From the NCBI GenBank assembly GCA_036924835.1, contig JBAGRR010000001.1, positions 5,099,001 through 5,163,000 on the forward strand: DNA of 64,000 nucleotides. The letters run 5' to 3'. Positions 1 to 9,254 of this stretch are shown here, piece after piece; position 1 is the first letter of the stretch, and every line of letters begins with the position of its first letter. This DNA comes from Nitrobacteraceae bacterium AZCC 1564 (lineage in GTDB: Bacteria > Pseudomonadota > Alphaproteobacteria > Rhizobiales > Xanthobacteraceae). Made by a program: the position numbers and the translations under genes. The notes below the pieces were generated by a model that did not search any database, was not told the DNA's origin, and saw only the letters and a list, made by a program, of their open reading frames with translations.

Positions 1-93
1 CTTTGTTCTCGCTATGCGCGCAGCCGTGCCAATTGCAAAACACGACCGCAGTGGTAGTTTTTTGGAGCAACCACTTTGGGCAGGGGGCCGCCA

Positions 94-1308
94 ATGGCGA
101 GCGTCTGTCGAAAGGGAATCGGCAGTGCAACGCGAGCCGCTCCTCGGCGGCCAGCGGCAAGCTCAAGCATTGAGGTTGTCTTGCGCCCCGCGTTGGCGGA
201 CTGCGCGAAGTGGTCCGATGCGTTCGCGACACAACGCAAGGACCATCGCTACTACGAGCTGGTTGAAGACACACTCCATCCGAATTTCCATCATCGCTAT
301 TTCGTCATCAAAGACGGGACGGGAAGGCCTTGCGCCGTCCAACCGTTTTTTGTCGTCGATCAAGATCTCGTTGCTGGGTGCGGCCGCCGCGTGAAGTCGA
401 TTGTCGATATTGTTCGCGGTCTTTGGCCGCGCTTTATGTATATGCGCACGCTGATGGTCGGATGCGCAGCAGGGGAGGGGCAGCTGGATGGTGAAGATGA
501 ATCGGTGCAGCGTTTTTGCGCGCCGCTTCTGGTCCCCGCAACTCTGCGTCAGGCGCGCGCCGAAAAGGCCGGGTTGATTGTGCTAAAGGAGTTTCCGGCG
601 AGCTATCGGAAAACGTTGCGGTGTTTCCAGCAGCACGGTTTCATCCGTCTGCCGGGCCTTCCGATGACCTGTCTCAACATCGAATACGAAAGCTTCGGCC
701 ATTATATAGAGCGCGCCCTGTCCCGCGCGGCTCGGAAGGACCTGCGGCGAAAGTTCAGGGCGACTGCGCGCGCTCCCCCAATTGAAATGAGTGTCCTTAC
801 TGACATCAGCCTGATTGTGGACGAAGTCTATCCGCTCTACATCCAGGTTTATAACCGATCACACCTTCGTTTCGAGAAGTTGACGACAGAGTTTCTTCGC
901 GAGCTCGGCCGTCGAATGCCTGACAAGACCCGCTTCTTCATCTGGCGTCAGTGTGGGCGTATCGTCGCAATGAGCATTTGCATGGTGCAGGGTGACACGC
1001 TTCACGACGAATATATCGGTCTCGATTACTCTGTAGCTCTTGATCTGCATCTCTATCACTACACCTTCCGCGACATCATCACATGGGCGATCGCCAACGG
1101 ATACAAGCGGTATCGTAGCAATGGCCCTAACTACGATCCCAAGCTGCATCTGAAGTTTCAGCTGGAGCCTCTTGATCTCTACGTGCGGCACACATCTCCG
1201 GCGATCCATTTTGTCATGAAATTTGTGCTGCCGTGGCTGGAACCAACCCGTTACGACAAAGTCCTGAGGCATTTCTCCACTTACCGTGAGCTATGGGACG
1301 GTCCATGA
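94..1308 (+). CDS. GNAT-like acyltransferase (Acetyltransf_6 / BioF2-like)
   Basis: The 404-residue product has no signal peptide. Its C-terminal half resembles the GNAT fold of the Acetyltransf_6/FemAB-like group: a segment around LSRAARKDLRRKFR, then a core with FFIWRQCGRIVAMSICMVQG, DEYIGLDY and a YRSNGPNYDPK stretch, typical of proteins moving an acyl or aminoacyl group from a carrier to an amine. The substrate cannot be read from sequence. I chose ATG 94 because AGGGGG lies 7 nt upstream; a TTG 18 nt earlier is in frame. It stands alone, followed by an FNR-type box for the next gene. Confidence 0.72.
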   Translation: MASVCRKGIGSATRAAPRRPAASSSIEVVLRPALADCAKWSDAFATQRKDHRYYELVEDTLHPNFHHRYFVIKDGTGRPCAVQPFFVVDQDLVAGCGRRVKSIVDIVRGLWPRFMYMRTLMVGCAAGEGQLDGEDESVQRFCAPLLVPATLRQARAEKAGLIVLKEFPASYRKTLRCFQQHGFIRLPGLPMTCLNIEYESFGHYIERALSRAARKDLRRKFRATARAPPIEMSVLTDISLIVDEVYPLYIQVYNRSHLRFEKLTTEFLRELGRRMPDKTRFFIWRQCGRIVAMSICMVQGDTLHDEYIGLDYSVALDLHLYHYTFRDIITWAIANGYKRYRSNGPNYDPKLHLKFQLEPLDLYVRHTSPAIHFVMKFVLPWLEPTRYDKVLRHFSTYRELWDGP

Positions 1309-1352
1309 GTGATGCAAGGCTGTCCGGACGAGACCAAGCTCCGCAGAACGTA

Positions 1353-1366
1353 TTGACTTAAATCAA
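1353..1366. promoter_or_regulatory. FNR/FixK-type box
   Basis: TTGACTTAAATCAA matches the TTGAY-N4-RTCAA dyad bound by CRP/FNR-family regulators such as FixK. It lies about 155 bp upstream of the small secreted protein gene at 1523, which suggests oxygen-linked control of the two following genes. Binding is inferred from the motif only. Confidence 0.45.
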
Positions 1367-1522
1367 CGAAAGGTCCGCTCACTCGCCGCACTGATGCTGA
1401 AGCGATACGAAAAGCCATGTCGGGGGGCTGCGCCCGTCCGCGTCAAAGAGATCGGTTAGCGGCCATTCCGCGTCCGATCGAGCGGCTCCGGTCACCGCTC
1501 GACCAGTAAATCGGAGAGTTTC

Positions 1523-1921
1523 ATGAAAACCTTCAATCCGGTGGTGCTGTTGGTATTGCTCGCTACACAATCGGCCGCGACACAGGCTGCGGATTTGAAC
1601 GGAGCCTGGACGGTCGACGCCTCGGCCTGCGATCAGATGTTTACCAAAGACAATAACAGGCTTGCTTTCAAGAAAGATGCCGATCTCCACGCGGGCGGCA
1701 TGATCGTTGAGGGAAGGCGAATAACCGGCACATTTCAGAAATGCACTGTCAAATCATTGCACAATGACGGGGCGGATGTGCGCGTGGTTGCGGCGTGCTC
1801 GGACGGTGTCGCGGTTTCAGACGTCGCGTTCGATGTGAAAATCACTGCAGAGGGGAAGATCACGCTCAGCTCCAAGGAGCCGGTGCCGGTGGAAATGCTG
1901 TATTCTCGCTGCTCGATGTGA
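1523..1921 (+). CDS. small secreted protein, function unknown
   Basis: The 132-residue product begins with a Sec signal peptide (hydrophobic VVLLVLLATQSAATQAA, cleavage near residues 20-22). The mature part contains LNGAWTVDASACDQMF, a layout seen in small periplasmic proteins of Bradyrhizobium relatives, and four or more cysteines (DACSDG-like, SRCSM end) that could form disulfides in the periplasm. A GGAGAG Shine-Dalgarno lies before the ATG. An FNR/FixK-type box sits upstream and a second small secreted protein gene follows after 55 bp, so the pair is probably one operon. I do not recognise a named family. Confidence 0.7.
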   Translation: MKTFNPVVLLVLLATQSAATQAADLNGAWTVDASACDQMFTKDNNRLAFKKDADLHAGGMIVEGRRITGTFQKCTVKSLHNDGADVRVVAACSDGVAVSDVAFDVKITAEGKITLSSKEPVPVEMLYSRCSM

Positions 1922-1976
1922 CGATCGCGCAGCGACGGTAGCCCCGACCTCAACATGCGAACGAGGGGAGACACTT

Positions 1977-2309
1977 ATGATACGTCTATCGTTGGTTATC
2001 GGAATGCTGGCCGTGCTCGCGGCGACTGATGCATCGGCTCAAGCGATCAACCTGACCGGCATCTATACGTGCGTTGACAAGTGCCGGGGAGGCCTGCCTG
2101 CTCAGATCACGCAGAATGGAGATCAACTGAATATCTTGACCGAGGCAGGCACGCCTTCACGCGCCTGGCCGGACTGGTTTTCGCCGACGAGCCGGATCTG
2201 GATTGATGCCCTGAACGAAGGTGCGGTCTATTCTCCGGATGGCATCCGCATTCAGTTCGACAATGGGACCATCTGGCTGAGAGGTTTGCCGCCGTATCGG
2301 CGAAGGTGA
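1977..2309 (+). CDS. small secreted protein, function unknown
   Basis: The 110-residue product has a signal peptide (IRLSLVIGMLAVLAATDASAQA, cleavage near residue 22). The mature part opens with INLTGIYTCVDKCRGG, echoing the LNGAWTVDAS opening of the preceding secreted protein, and the two genes may be a divergent tandem pair. GAGGGGAG precedes the ATG. The gene converges on the MFS gene read from the other strand. No enzymatic motif is visible. Confidence 0.68.
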   Translation: MIRLSLVIGMLAVLAATDASAQAINLTGIYTCVDKCRGGLPAQITQNGDQLNILTEAGTPSRAWPDWFSPTSRIWIDALNEGAVYSPDGIRIQFDNGTIWLRGLPPYRRR

Positions 2310-2436
2310 TCTGTCCTGATCACCATGCCGAGGAACGCCTTCGCTGCCGCCGCCGGAAGCAGACGTTCTCGCGACACGGGAATAGGACCGCGCCACGTGG
2401 ATGACGACACTTCGCAAGCGTCGCGGCGCGCCTTCC

Positions 2437-3681
2437 TCATGCACGAGATGCCGACGGACGTACCTGCTTCTGAACGAAATACATCAGCACCACTGACACC
2501 ATCGCAATCGCGACGACGATGGTGCCAAGCCAATTGAAATGCTCCAATGCGCCGCTCGGAAGCTGGACAATCACCAGACCGGCAACAGCGGCTGAAACAC
2601 CTCCTGCTAATTGTTGCAACGAGGCACTGATGGCGTTGAACGCCCCGCGCTTGGTGGGCTCGGGTATCGCCGAGATCAGAGCCTGCGAAGGGATGATGCG
2701 CGAGAAAATCCCCGCAAACAGAACCACATTGACGACAATCACTAAAGGCAGCGGGACGTGGCCGAGATTCGTCCAGACCGGGACCATCACCAGCGTCACC
2801 GCACTTCCAAAACAGAATGTTCGAAATTTGCCGAAACTGTCGCTGGCCTTGCCGACCAACGGTCCGACAAAGATCGTGCAAAACCCGGTGATCAGATAAA
2901 TCAGAGGCAAGACCTCAAACGTCAACCCAATGTTGTTGACGATGTAGGCCGTACCAAAAGGCATCAGCATATAACCGCCTGTCGGCATTAACATGATCAG
3001 GATGAAAGCCAGCCAGTAGCGCGGCTCCGCGACGGTATGGACCAGATGCATCAGCGGACTGCGCTCCTGCTTCAGCGCCAGGTGATCTGCCACCGGCTTC
3101 ATGACGGTCAGGATGATGAGCCCTGCCGGCACCGCGACGGCGAGAATGGCGAAGTACGGCGCGTGCCAATCCCAGTGATTTGCAAAGAACAGTCCTGCCG
3201 GCAGGCCCAGCACCTGGCTTGCAGCGAATGCCGTTGAAATAATCCCCATCACCCGGCCACGCATCTCGAGCGGAAAGAGATCTGTGGCGATCGCAAGCAC
3301 GATCGAGCCGATGACCCCGCCGAACAAGCCCGTGACCGTGCGGGCAATCAAAAGCATGTGATACGTGGTGGCCAGCGCACACAGCAATGTGCCCAGCATG
3401 AAGCCGCAATAGAAAAACAACAGCAGCCGCTTGCGGTCGAACCGATCAGCGAAACCCGCCGCCAGGAAACCCGATACACCCGCGCTGAAGGCATAGGACG
3501 AAACCGCCCAGCCGAATTGCTGCGGGGTGATCTGCAGCGTCGGCATCATCATCGCACCCAGCGGCGAAATGATCATGAAGTCCAGGATGATCGTGAATTG
3601 TAAGAAGGCCAGGATGCCGAGGATGAACTTTTGGTAGCCCGTGAAGACGGGCGGTTTGACGATCGTTGTTGCATTGCTCAT
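2437..3681 (-). CDS. MFS transporter (AraJ/drug-efflux type)
   Basis: The 414-residue protein shows about 12 hydrophobic segments. The major-facilitator signature lies in the first cytoplasmic loop (GFADRFDRKRLLLF), with a second typical motif (LFPLEMRGRVMGI) after TM4. It is expected to be a proton-driven inner-membrane exporter of small molecules; the substrate is unknown. I chose ATG 3681 (MSNATTIVK) over an upstream in-frame ATG because GAGAGAGGG lies just before it and the upstream extension is not hydrophobic or conserved-looking. It has no co-directional neighbour. Confidence 0.85.
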   Translation of the reverse strand: MSNATTIVKPPVFTGYQKFILGILAFLQFTIILDFMIISPLGAMMMPTLQITPQQFGWAVSSYAFSAGVSGFLAAGFADRFDRKRLLLFFYCGFMLGTLLCALATTYHMLLIARTVTGLFGGVIGSIVLAIATDLFPLEMRGRVMGIISTAFAASQVLGLPAGLFFANHWDWHAPYFAILAVAVPAGLIILTVMKPVADHLALKQERSPLMHLVHTVAEPRYWLAFILIMLMPTGGYMLMPFGTAYIVNNIGLTFEVLPLIYLITGFCTIFVGPLVGKASDSFGKFRTFCFGSAVTLVMVPVWTNLGHVPLPLVIVVNVVLFAGIFSRIIPSQALISAIPEPTKRGAFNAISASLQQLAGGVSAAVAGLVIVQLPSGALEHFNWLGTIVVAIAMVSVVLMYFVQKQVRPSASRA

Positions 3682-4173
3682 GGCCCTCTCTCGCCCAATC
3701 CGAGTGGTCCAGTCAAGGCAACATCCAGGGCGAGAGATCGCACGTTTTCGTTTGATGTCGGTTCGCTGTCTCCCGGCTCTTGTGACGGTTATCACCAGTG
3801 AATGAGTTTTATCTCCTGCGCAGGAGCAGCAAAACAAGATGACTGCCGCCGCATGTCCGCTTGGGGCGAGAGGTCAACATCAGCTTCTGATAACGCGCTA
3901 ACGGCGTCGCTGCGATCGGCTCGGCTTACACGGGGCTGAAGGGGATTGTGGGGTGGGAAGAACAGCAGGGAAACCGCCGCCTCATGGGACGAGCTTTCAT
4001 GGCCTGAGGGGTATCATTTTGGTTGAGCTGCGGTTCCGGTGCTTGAGCCACGGGAGCGCTTCTCAGAACCGCGTATCATCGCCCTCCAACCTTCGGGTTA
4101 TCGACGGAACGGAGGAGTCTGCTATGCTTATGCGTTCTCCATGCTCTGATGGCACTCCATTGAGGAGGACGCG
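3682..4173. other. gene-poor gap holding two gene fragments
   Basis: No intact gene is visible. About 3901-3955 carries a short module that would read AAIGSAYTGLKGIVG on the + strand and recurs at 9808, 15742 and 43519. About 3955-4022 aligns almost base for base with 10335-10402, the 5' end of the phasin gene, but is interrupted by stops. The gap therefore looks like a deletion remnant of a phasin locus. GAGGAGG just before 4174 is the ribosome site of the next gene. Confidence 0.55.
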
Positions 4174-4503
4174 ATGCCACAGGACGAGCTAAACCATCTT
4201 GATCAGGCAGCCGAAGACCGCCGCAAATTCCTGGCCTCCTGTGGCAAGTTTGCCGCCATCACGCCGCCCGCCATTACGCTCCTGCTGTCGACATCGTTGA
4301 ATTCAACGGCTGTCGCCCAGTCGGCGGGCAATACCGGCAACCACCGCAATGGAAACGGCAATAGCGGCAATAACAGCAATAGCGGCAACCACGGCAACGT
4401 TACTACGACAACGGAAACAGCAATAGCGGCGATAGCGGCAATAACAGCAATAACGGCAACGACGGCGACGACGGCAACGCTCCTACGGCAACGGAAACGG
4501 TAA
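4174..4503 (+). pseudogene. Gly/Asn-rich exported small protein, apparently frameshifted twice
   Basis: The N-terminus (DRRKFLASCGKFAAITPPAI) followed by a hydrophobic stretch ending in STAVAQS resembles a family of small proteins common in Bradyrhizobium relatives. A GNTGNHRNGNGNSGNN low-complexity tail follows. Reading frame changes show that the GN repeat continues in another frame from 4401 and in a third from 4481, finishing GNGNGNNGKRPS with a stop at 4523-4525. Each break fits loss of one G after AAC (AACGG to AACG). As read, the tail becomes Thr/Ala-rich and stops at 4503. Strong GAGGAGG ribosome site. It could be a decayed gene, a slippage site, or assembly errors. Confidence 0.6.
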
Positions 4504-4620
4504 CAACGGCAAGCGGCCTTCATGAATGCCTGTCGAGGCGAGTTGCGATGATCTGCCGAGATGGGCGAGGAGCTGAGTCGCTCAGCTCGCCGGAGGGTGT
4601 CTGTTGGGCCGCCAAACGCT

Positions 4621-5307
4621 TTAGCTGCCGCCTCTGAGCGTCGAAATCAGCTTGTGTTCGACCGATGAGGGGAAGCCAATTGTTTTAAGTTTTTCGACGG
4701 TCGCCTCTATCGGATATTCGCATTGATGCAGGCTGAATTGGCCGTCTTCCCAAACCGCGTAACTGGCACGCTTATCGCCGGTTCGCGGCTGGCCGACGCT
4801 ACCGGGATTGACGATGGTTTTTGATCCCACTTCGCGGATGAATGGCACATGGCTATGTCCAACAAGCAGGACATCCGCGTCGATCGTCTCCAATTCTGCA
4901 AGCCAGGCGTCATCATCGCCGTCGATGCGCCCGTAATGCGGATTTGACGGTGTCGCGTGAATGAGATGAAAGCGAACGCCGTCACGTTCCAGCATCGCCG
5001 TGAGAGGCAATTGCCGCAGCCAAGCCTTGTGGGAATCGCTCAGTTGAGCCGACGTGAAGCGACGGGCCGCTTCAGCCACTTCGCGAAAATGCGGGCTCCA
5101 ATGTGAATCGTCGTCGCAACCCACCGCGTGGTCATGATTGCCTTGAATCACGATCGAGGCCTTCGACATCACGGCTTCGATCGTCTCTTTCGGATCTGGT
5201 CCATAGTTGACCACATCGCCCAGTATCCAAAGTTCATCGTATGTTTCGCGAACGGACTGGAGCGCTTCAAGGTTGGCATGGATGTCTGAAAGGATAAGTA
5301 TCTTCAT
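4621..5307 (-). CDS. metallophosphoesterase (YfcE-like)
   Basis: The 228-residue cytoplasmic protein shows the calcineurin-like dimetal signature in order: DIHAN (residues 7-11), GDVVNYGPDP, GNHDHAVG, a later IHATP and VGHSHVPF, then NPGSVGQPR. These Asp, His and Asn residues coordinate two divalent metals and hydrolyse phosphomono- or diesters; the natural substrate is unknown. The ATG overlaps by four bases the stop of a short upstream reading frame on the same strand (ending ERADDCYEIIV), which could couple translation, but that short frame is not convincing as a gene. Confidence 0.85.
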   Translation of the reverse strand: MKILILSDIHANLEALQSVRETYDELWILGDVVNYGPDPKETIEAVMSKASIVIQGNHDHAVGCDDDSHWSPHFREVAEAARRFTSAQLSDSHKAWLRQLPLTAMLERDGVRFHLIHATPSNPHYGRIDGDDDAWLAELETIDADVLLVGHSHVPFIREVGSKTIVNPGSVGQPRTGDKRASYAVWEDGQFSLHQCEYPIEATVEKLKTIGFPSSVEHKLISTLRGGS

Positions 5308-5586
5308 ACGATGATCTCATAGCAGTCGTCAGCGCGTTCGAGCTCAATCCAATGCGCCATATCAGTATTAAGTCTCATGCCGCGCACGCTGGGGCAGGGC
5401 GGCAGGCCCGCTTCCGTCGGGTTGCCCACGGCTGTTCGGTTCACGCGTTGCAAACGTGCGGTGTCGGATCGAATTGTCCGCAACGTTCGTGGGCTCGGCC
5501 CGCCCGAAAGCGCAGCGTTCGTTGAAACGCGACCCAGATCTTGTGCGTTGACCCATGAACCTGTGGGGGAAGACGGAGCGCGGACA

Positions 5587-5952
5587 ATGGCAGCCATCCG
5601 ATACGTTGTGGCGGACATAGACAAATCGGTCGAATTCTATCGCGATCGACTCGAGTTCTCGGTGGACATGCATACTCCTCGCAAGTTCGCAGCGCTTATT
5701 CGGGATGATCTGACGCTCTACTTGAGCGCCCCAGGGGCGGGGAGTGGAGGAAAAGCCGGCGGCCATCCGGAGCCTGGTGGATGGAACCGGTTTATGATGA
5801 TCACGAAAGACATAGACGGTCTCATCGGCCGGCTGAACGCTGGTGGGGCCAGATTTAGAGGAGAAATCAGCGAGGCGGGAGCCGGTCGCGCCAGGCTTCT
5901 GGAAGACCCATCGGGTAATCTCATTGAACTGTTTGAGTTCAAGAAAAAATAG
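5587..5952 (+). CDS. VOC-family (glyoxalase/dioxygenase fold) protein
   Basis: The 121-residue protein has one vicinal-oxygen-chelate module: IRYVVADIDKSVEFYRDRL at the start, TLYLSAP in the middle and LLEDPSGNLIELFEF at the end, with a Glu at the usual final metal-ligand position. The reaction is unknown. ATG 5587 is the first start that gives the standard VOC N-terminus; an in-frame ATG 210 nt upstream would add a non-VOC extension. It is a stand-alone gene. Confidence 0.75.
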   Translation: MAAIRYVVADIDKSVEFYRDRLEFSVDMHTPRKFAALIRDDLTLYLSAPGAGSGGKAGGHPEPGGWNRFMMITKDIDGLIGRLNAGGARFRGEISEAGAGRARLLEDPSGNLIELFEFKKK

Positions 5953-6258
5953 ATGATTTCACTGGCGGTCTGCTTTGCCCGCAAGCATCTCGAATTCCAT
6001 TTGGCCAATCGCGAGCTGCCTGGAAGGCGTGGACGACAGCGCGGTTCATGGACAGGGACAAACGCGGCCAAACGTCGGCTGAGCGTCATTCACGCCCGTT
6101 TGGCAGTCTTCCGACGACTTCCGACCTAGCCCAATAACCGGACTTGTGTTCGAAACCGGAGGGCGCGTCTCAAACGGGCCAATTCCAGACCAGACTGGGC
6201 TTACCGATCCAGGCCGCTTTCTGGCGCATCGAATACCATGGGTTTTCTCGCCGCTAGG
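5953..6258. other. intergenic gap, nothing recognised
   Basis: Between convergent VOC and TetR genes I see no convincing reading frame, hairpin array or repeat copy. The stretch near 6108-6122 contains a short CTTCCGACGA duplication only. Confidence 0.4.
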
Positions 6259-6909
6259 CTATCCGCCCGCATGGTCGTTGCCACCGTGCGCGGCGATGAA
6301 CATGGCGACGGCCGACCGGCAATAGGATTCGATTTCGTTGTCGTCCTCTGCTCTCGCTTGATCGAAGCGTGCGATAATCAGGAGATCGGATCCTTTGAAA
6401 AGGGCGGCAAACAAGCGGGCAGACCGGAGAGGATCGGGCACGTTCAGAACCGCCTTCGCGTGCAACTGACGCAACAGGGCCTCGATTTGGGCGATGACAT
6501 GGGCGGGGCCGGCTTCGTAATGGAGCTTGCTTAACGAGTTTTGATTCGTCCTGTCGGCCATGACCATGGCTTCGACACTGCGGACGTCTGATCTCAACAG
6601 CGTGCGAAGCAGTGATGATCCCACCGCCATGAGCTGATCTTCGACCGAACCGTCGACGCCTTCAAGAAGGGCCTGTGGTGCAAACAACTGATGGCAGCCG
6701 GCCGCGATGGCGGCGCTGAACAGCGCCTCCTTGTTCTCAAAGTGCCGATAGATGCTGAGCTTGGATATCTTCGCTCGCTGGGCGACCTTGTCCAATGTCG
6801 TCGCTTGAAAACCCAATTCCACAAAGAGTTCGCTCGCGGCGTCGATTATCGTTTGGCCAAGCGCCTCGTTGGCGGGCCGGCCGCGCCGGCCCTGGCTGTT
6901 TTCGGTCAC
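6259..6909 (-). CDS. TetR/AcrR-family transcriptional regulator
   Basis: The 216-residue protein has a basic N-terminus (GRRGRPANEAL) and a TetR helix-turn-helix at about residues 17-63 (TIIDAASELFVELGFQATTLDKVAQRAKISKLSIYRHFENKEALF). The rest is an all-helical ligand/dimerisation domain resembling the TetR_C group with a conserved FKGSDLL segment. It is divergent from the flavoprotein gene at 7199, with palindromic DNA between them, so it probably represses that pair and itself. The inducer is unknown. Confidence 0.88.
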   Translation of the reverse strand: MTENSQGRRGRPANEALGQTIIDAASELFVELGFQATTLDKVAQRAKISKLSIYRHFENKEALFSAAIAAGCHQLFAPQALLEGVDGSVEDQLMAVGSSLLRTLLRSDVRSVEAMVMADRTNQNSLSKLHYEAGPAHVIAQIEALLRQLHAKAVLNVPDPLRSARLFAALFKGSDLLIIARFDQARAEDDNEIESYCRSAVAMFIAAHGGNDHAGG

Positions 6910-6950
6910 GACAATTCCAGTACTTGACAGTATCCTAATTCATGCATTAC

Positions 6951-6966
6951 GATACCATATAGTATC
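6951..6966. promoter_or_regulatory. probable TetR operator
   Basis: GATACCATATAGTATC is a 16 bp near-perfect dyad (14 of 16 positions) in the divergent spacer, 42 bp upstream of the tetR-like start. Another GTATC half lies at about 6930. The size and position fit a TetR-family operator. Confidence 0.5.
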
Positions 6967-7198
6967 TGAAATATGCAAGCCAATGGGGAGGTCTCAACTT
7001 GTCCTCGAAATCAAGTTTCCCCGGGGCGGCGCGGCGATACCGAATGCGGCATTGTCCGGCCGGTCAATACAGTGATGGGCGACTGTCTCGTCGATGCCGA
7101 GACCCTGCTCGCTGCCCGTCTCGAGTGCGTATCGCTGGACGATATTTCGCGCCAGGCCCAGCCCAACCCCCTCCATCCACAACACGGAGCCCATCACC

Positions 7199-8092
7199 AT
7201 GGATGACGTCATCATCATCGGCGGCAGCTTTGCCGGTCTCGCCGGCGCCCTGCAGCTCGGCCGCGCGCGCCGCAAGGTCACCATTCTCGATACCGGCCTG
7301 CCGCGCAACCGCTTCGCCGGCCACTCGCATGGCCTGCTCGGCCACGATCACAAGCCACCGCTGGACATCCTGGCCGAGGCGCGGCAGCAGCTGGCGCGCT
7401 ATCCCACGATCAGGCTGGTCAATGCCCGGGCCGAAAGTGTCTCCGGCGCCATCGACGATTTCTCCGTCCTCACTGCCGATGGCGCAAGCCTTGGGGCGCG
7501 CCGCCTGATCCTGAGCTATGGCGTCGCCGACCAGATGCCTGATGTTCCGGGCTTTGCCGAAGGCTGGGGCACCTCCATCGTGCCCTGCCCCTATTGCGAT
7601 GGCTTTGAAGTCGCCGGCCAGCATTGGGGCCTCGTCTGGTCCGGCCGGCAGTCGCACAATCAGGTCAGGCTGTTCCACGATTGGACCGACAGGTTGACGC
7701 TCTTCGCAGATGGTCACGACATTCCGCCCGATATCCGGGCCGATCTGGCGCGTCGCAACATACCCGTCGTCGATGACCGGATCACTGGGATCGCCCATCA
7801 CGGGGCCCATAACGCCACCGTCAAGCTCGATACCGGCCCCGATGTCGCGGTCGACATCCTGTTCGCGCATCCGCGCAACAAGCCGTCCGCAAGCCTGCAT
7901 GAATCACTGGGTCTCGCCACGGTCGATACGCCCCTCGGCATCGCCCTCAAGGTCGACGACCGCCGCGAAACCAGCATGGTTGGCATCTACGCCGCCGGCG
8001 ACCTCGCCAACCCCCTCATGCCCTCGGTCACCACGGCATCATGGCAGGGCGCGATGGCGGGTATCTTCGCCCAGCAGTCGATGCTGGTTTGA
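7199..8092 (+). CDS. thioredoxin-reductase-like FAD/NAD(P) oxidoreductase
   Basis: The 297-residue protein has an N-terminal FAD-binding Rossmann motif (VIIIGGSFAGLAGALQLGRA), a CPYC redox pair at about residues 133-136 followed by DGFE, and a C-terminal GIYAAGDLANP FAD motif. These are the hallmarks of low-molecular-weight thioredoxin reductase relatives. The NADPH-domain glycine motif is weak (WGLVWSGRQSHNQ), so the electron donor or acceptor may differ from thioredoxin. ATG 7199 gives the standard N-terminus. It is divergent from the TetR gene and followed by a methyltransferase-like gene. Confidence 0.85.
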   Translation: MDDVIIIGGSFAGLAGALQLGRARRKVTILDTGLPRNRFAGHSHGLLGHDHKPPLDILAEARQQLARYPTIRLVNARAESVSGAIDDFSVLTADGASLGARRLILSYGVADQMPDVPGFAEGWGTSIVPCPYCDGFEVAGQHWGLVWSGRQSHNQVRLFHDWTDRLTLFADGHDIPPDIRADLARRNIPVVDDRITGIAHHGAHNATVKLDTGPDVAVDILFAHPRNKPSASLHESLGLATVDTPLGIALKVDDRRETSMVGIYAAGDLANPLMPSVTTASWQGAMAGIFAQQSMLV

Positions 8093-8113
8093 GAGTACCG
8101 ATTGGAGATGAGC

Positions 8114-8587
8114 ATGGCCGTCGAATCGGACAGCGCGGGTGTGCGCTTCCCTCCGCCCTTCGTCTATCTGGGAGCGCTGCTGTTGGGGCTGGCAGCGGAG
8201 CGGTTCGTCACCCTGCGCTCTTTCGGCATCGACTGGCGGTTGCTGCTCGCGACGGGCGTGTTGCTGTTCGTTGCCGGCGCTGCGATGATTCTTGTGGCGG
8301 CGGGGCTGTTCCGGCGGCTGGGCACCAACGTTCCGCCGTCGCAGCCAACGACCCGCATCGCAACGACCGGTCCTTATCGGTGGACCCGCAATCCCATGTA
8401 TCTCGGCATGGCGCTTATCTATGCCGGCCTTGCGATCGGCTTCGACGGGCCGATCGCCTTCGCCTTGCTCCCGTTGGTGCTGATCGCGATCCAGACGCAG
8501 GTGATCGCCCGCGAGGAGCGCTATCTCGAAGCGAAGTTCGGCGACGACTACCGCCGCTACAAGGCCGAGGTTCGCCGCTGGCTCTGA
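8114..8587 (+). CDS. isoprenylcysteine carboxyl methyltransferase-family membrane protein
   Basis: The 157-residue membrane protein has four hydrophobic segments and the family core GPYRWTRNPMYLG followed by EERYLEAKFGDDYRRYKAEVRRWL, where the NP.Y.G and EE..L...FG..Y..Y patterns bind S-adenosylmethionine in ICMT/PEMT-type enzymes. In bacteria the methyl acceptor is generally unknown. ATG 8114 is favoured by TTGGAG six bases upstream; ATG 8108 is also possible. It follows the flavoprotein by 21 bp and probably shares its TetR-controlled promoter. Confidence 0.8.
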   Translation: MAVESDSAGVRFPPPFVYLGALLLGLAAERFVTLRSFGIDWRLLLATGVLLFVAGAAMILVAAGLFRRLGTNVPPSQPTTRIATTGPYRWTRNPMYLGMALIYAGLAIGFDGPIAFALLPLVLIAIQTQVIAREERYLEAKFGDDYRRYKAEVRRWL

Positions 8588-9254
8588 CTATTCCGCCGCT
8601 GCCGCCTGCGGGGCCTTCTGATAAACCAGCACTTCCTTGCCGCGAGCTATCATATTCTGAAGGTTGCGGGCCGGTGTCACGGAAAACCGACCGGCCGGCT
8701 GACCCCGCAGTACACCCAGCGCCTGAGAGTCGATGACGCCGCGGAGGCGGCGCGAGCGGTCAACAGTGGCCCTTACACCCTTCTTCCACCCGATCTTGAT
8801 CCAGTGCCGCATCCAACACGGCGAAGACACCGAAACCGGCTTGCGCGACCAAGTCCGATTTATCCAAAAAGCTCTTGGCAAGTCGGCCGCAGGGTCCGAC
8901 TAACGTCCGCTTTGGGTCAAAAGGCGACTTCGCCGACCCATCCGGCTTGATCAGCTCTCGTCCCGAAAGCCGACATGAGCAGCCAGGATGACCACATCGG
9001 CTAAGGGCCAATGCCGGTCATCCCATCCGCCCCCAATTCGCCTCGGCGTCCGGTCGAGCGCCACGCGCTCGGTGGCGGTCAGGGATTGCTGTGTGGCGGG
9101 AGTGCGGCATGAGAGCGCACGGACGCGCGCTTCGGTTGCGGTTATCATCCCGCTGATGCGCCTGCAAAAGCAAGCGCTGTTACGTGGAACGACATCGGTC
9201 CAGCGCCGCGCCGCGTGTTTCATGTCAGACGCAATCGAAGCATCGGAGGCATCC
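8588..9254. other. gene-poor gap
   Basis: No intact gene is convincing. On the minus strand 8588-8881 is open and ends in ARNLQNMIARGKEVLVYQKA, which might be the tail of a decayed gene, but I do not recognise it. Around 8907-8925 is a degenerate copy of a short palindrome (GTCCGCTTTGGGTCAAAAG) whose relatives occur near 42262 and 20042. Confidence 0.35.

Noticed and set aside
5304..5624. Gene upstream of the phosphoesterase on the minus strand
   Set aside because: It overlaps the VOC start region antisense and its composition is unlike a protein except for the last 25 residues.
8588..8881. Minus-strand gene ending VLVYQKAPQAAAAE
   Set aside because: It lacks a ribosome site and a recognisable domain; at most it is a decayed gene end.
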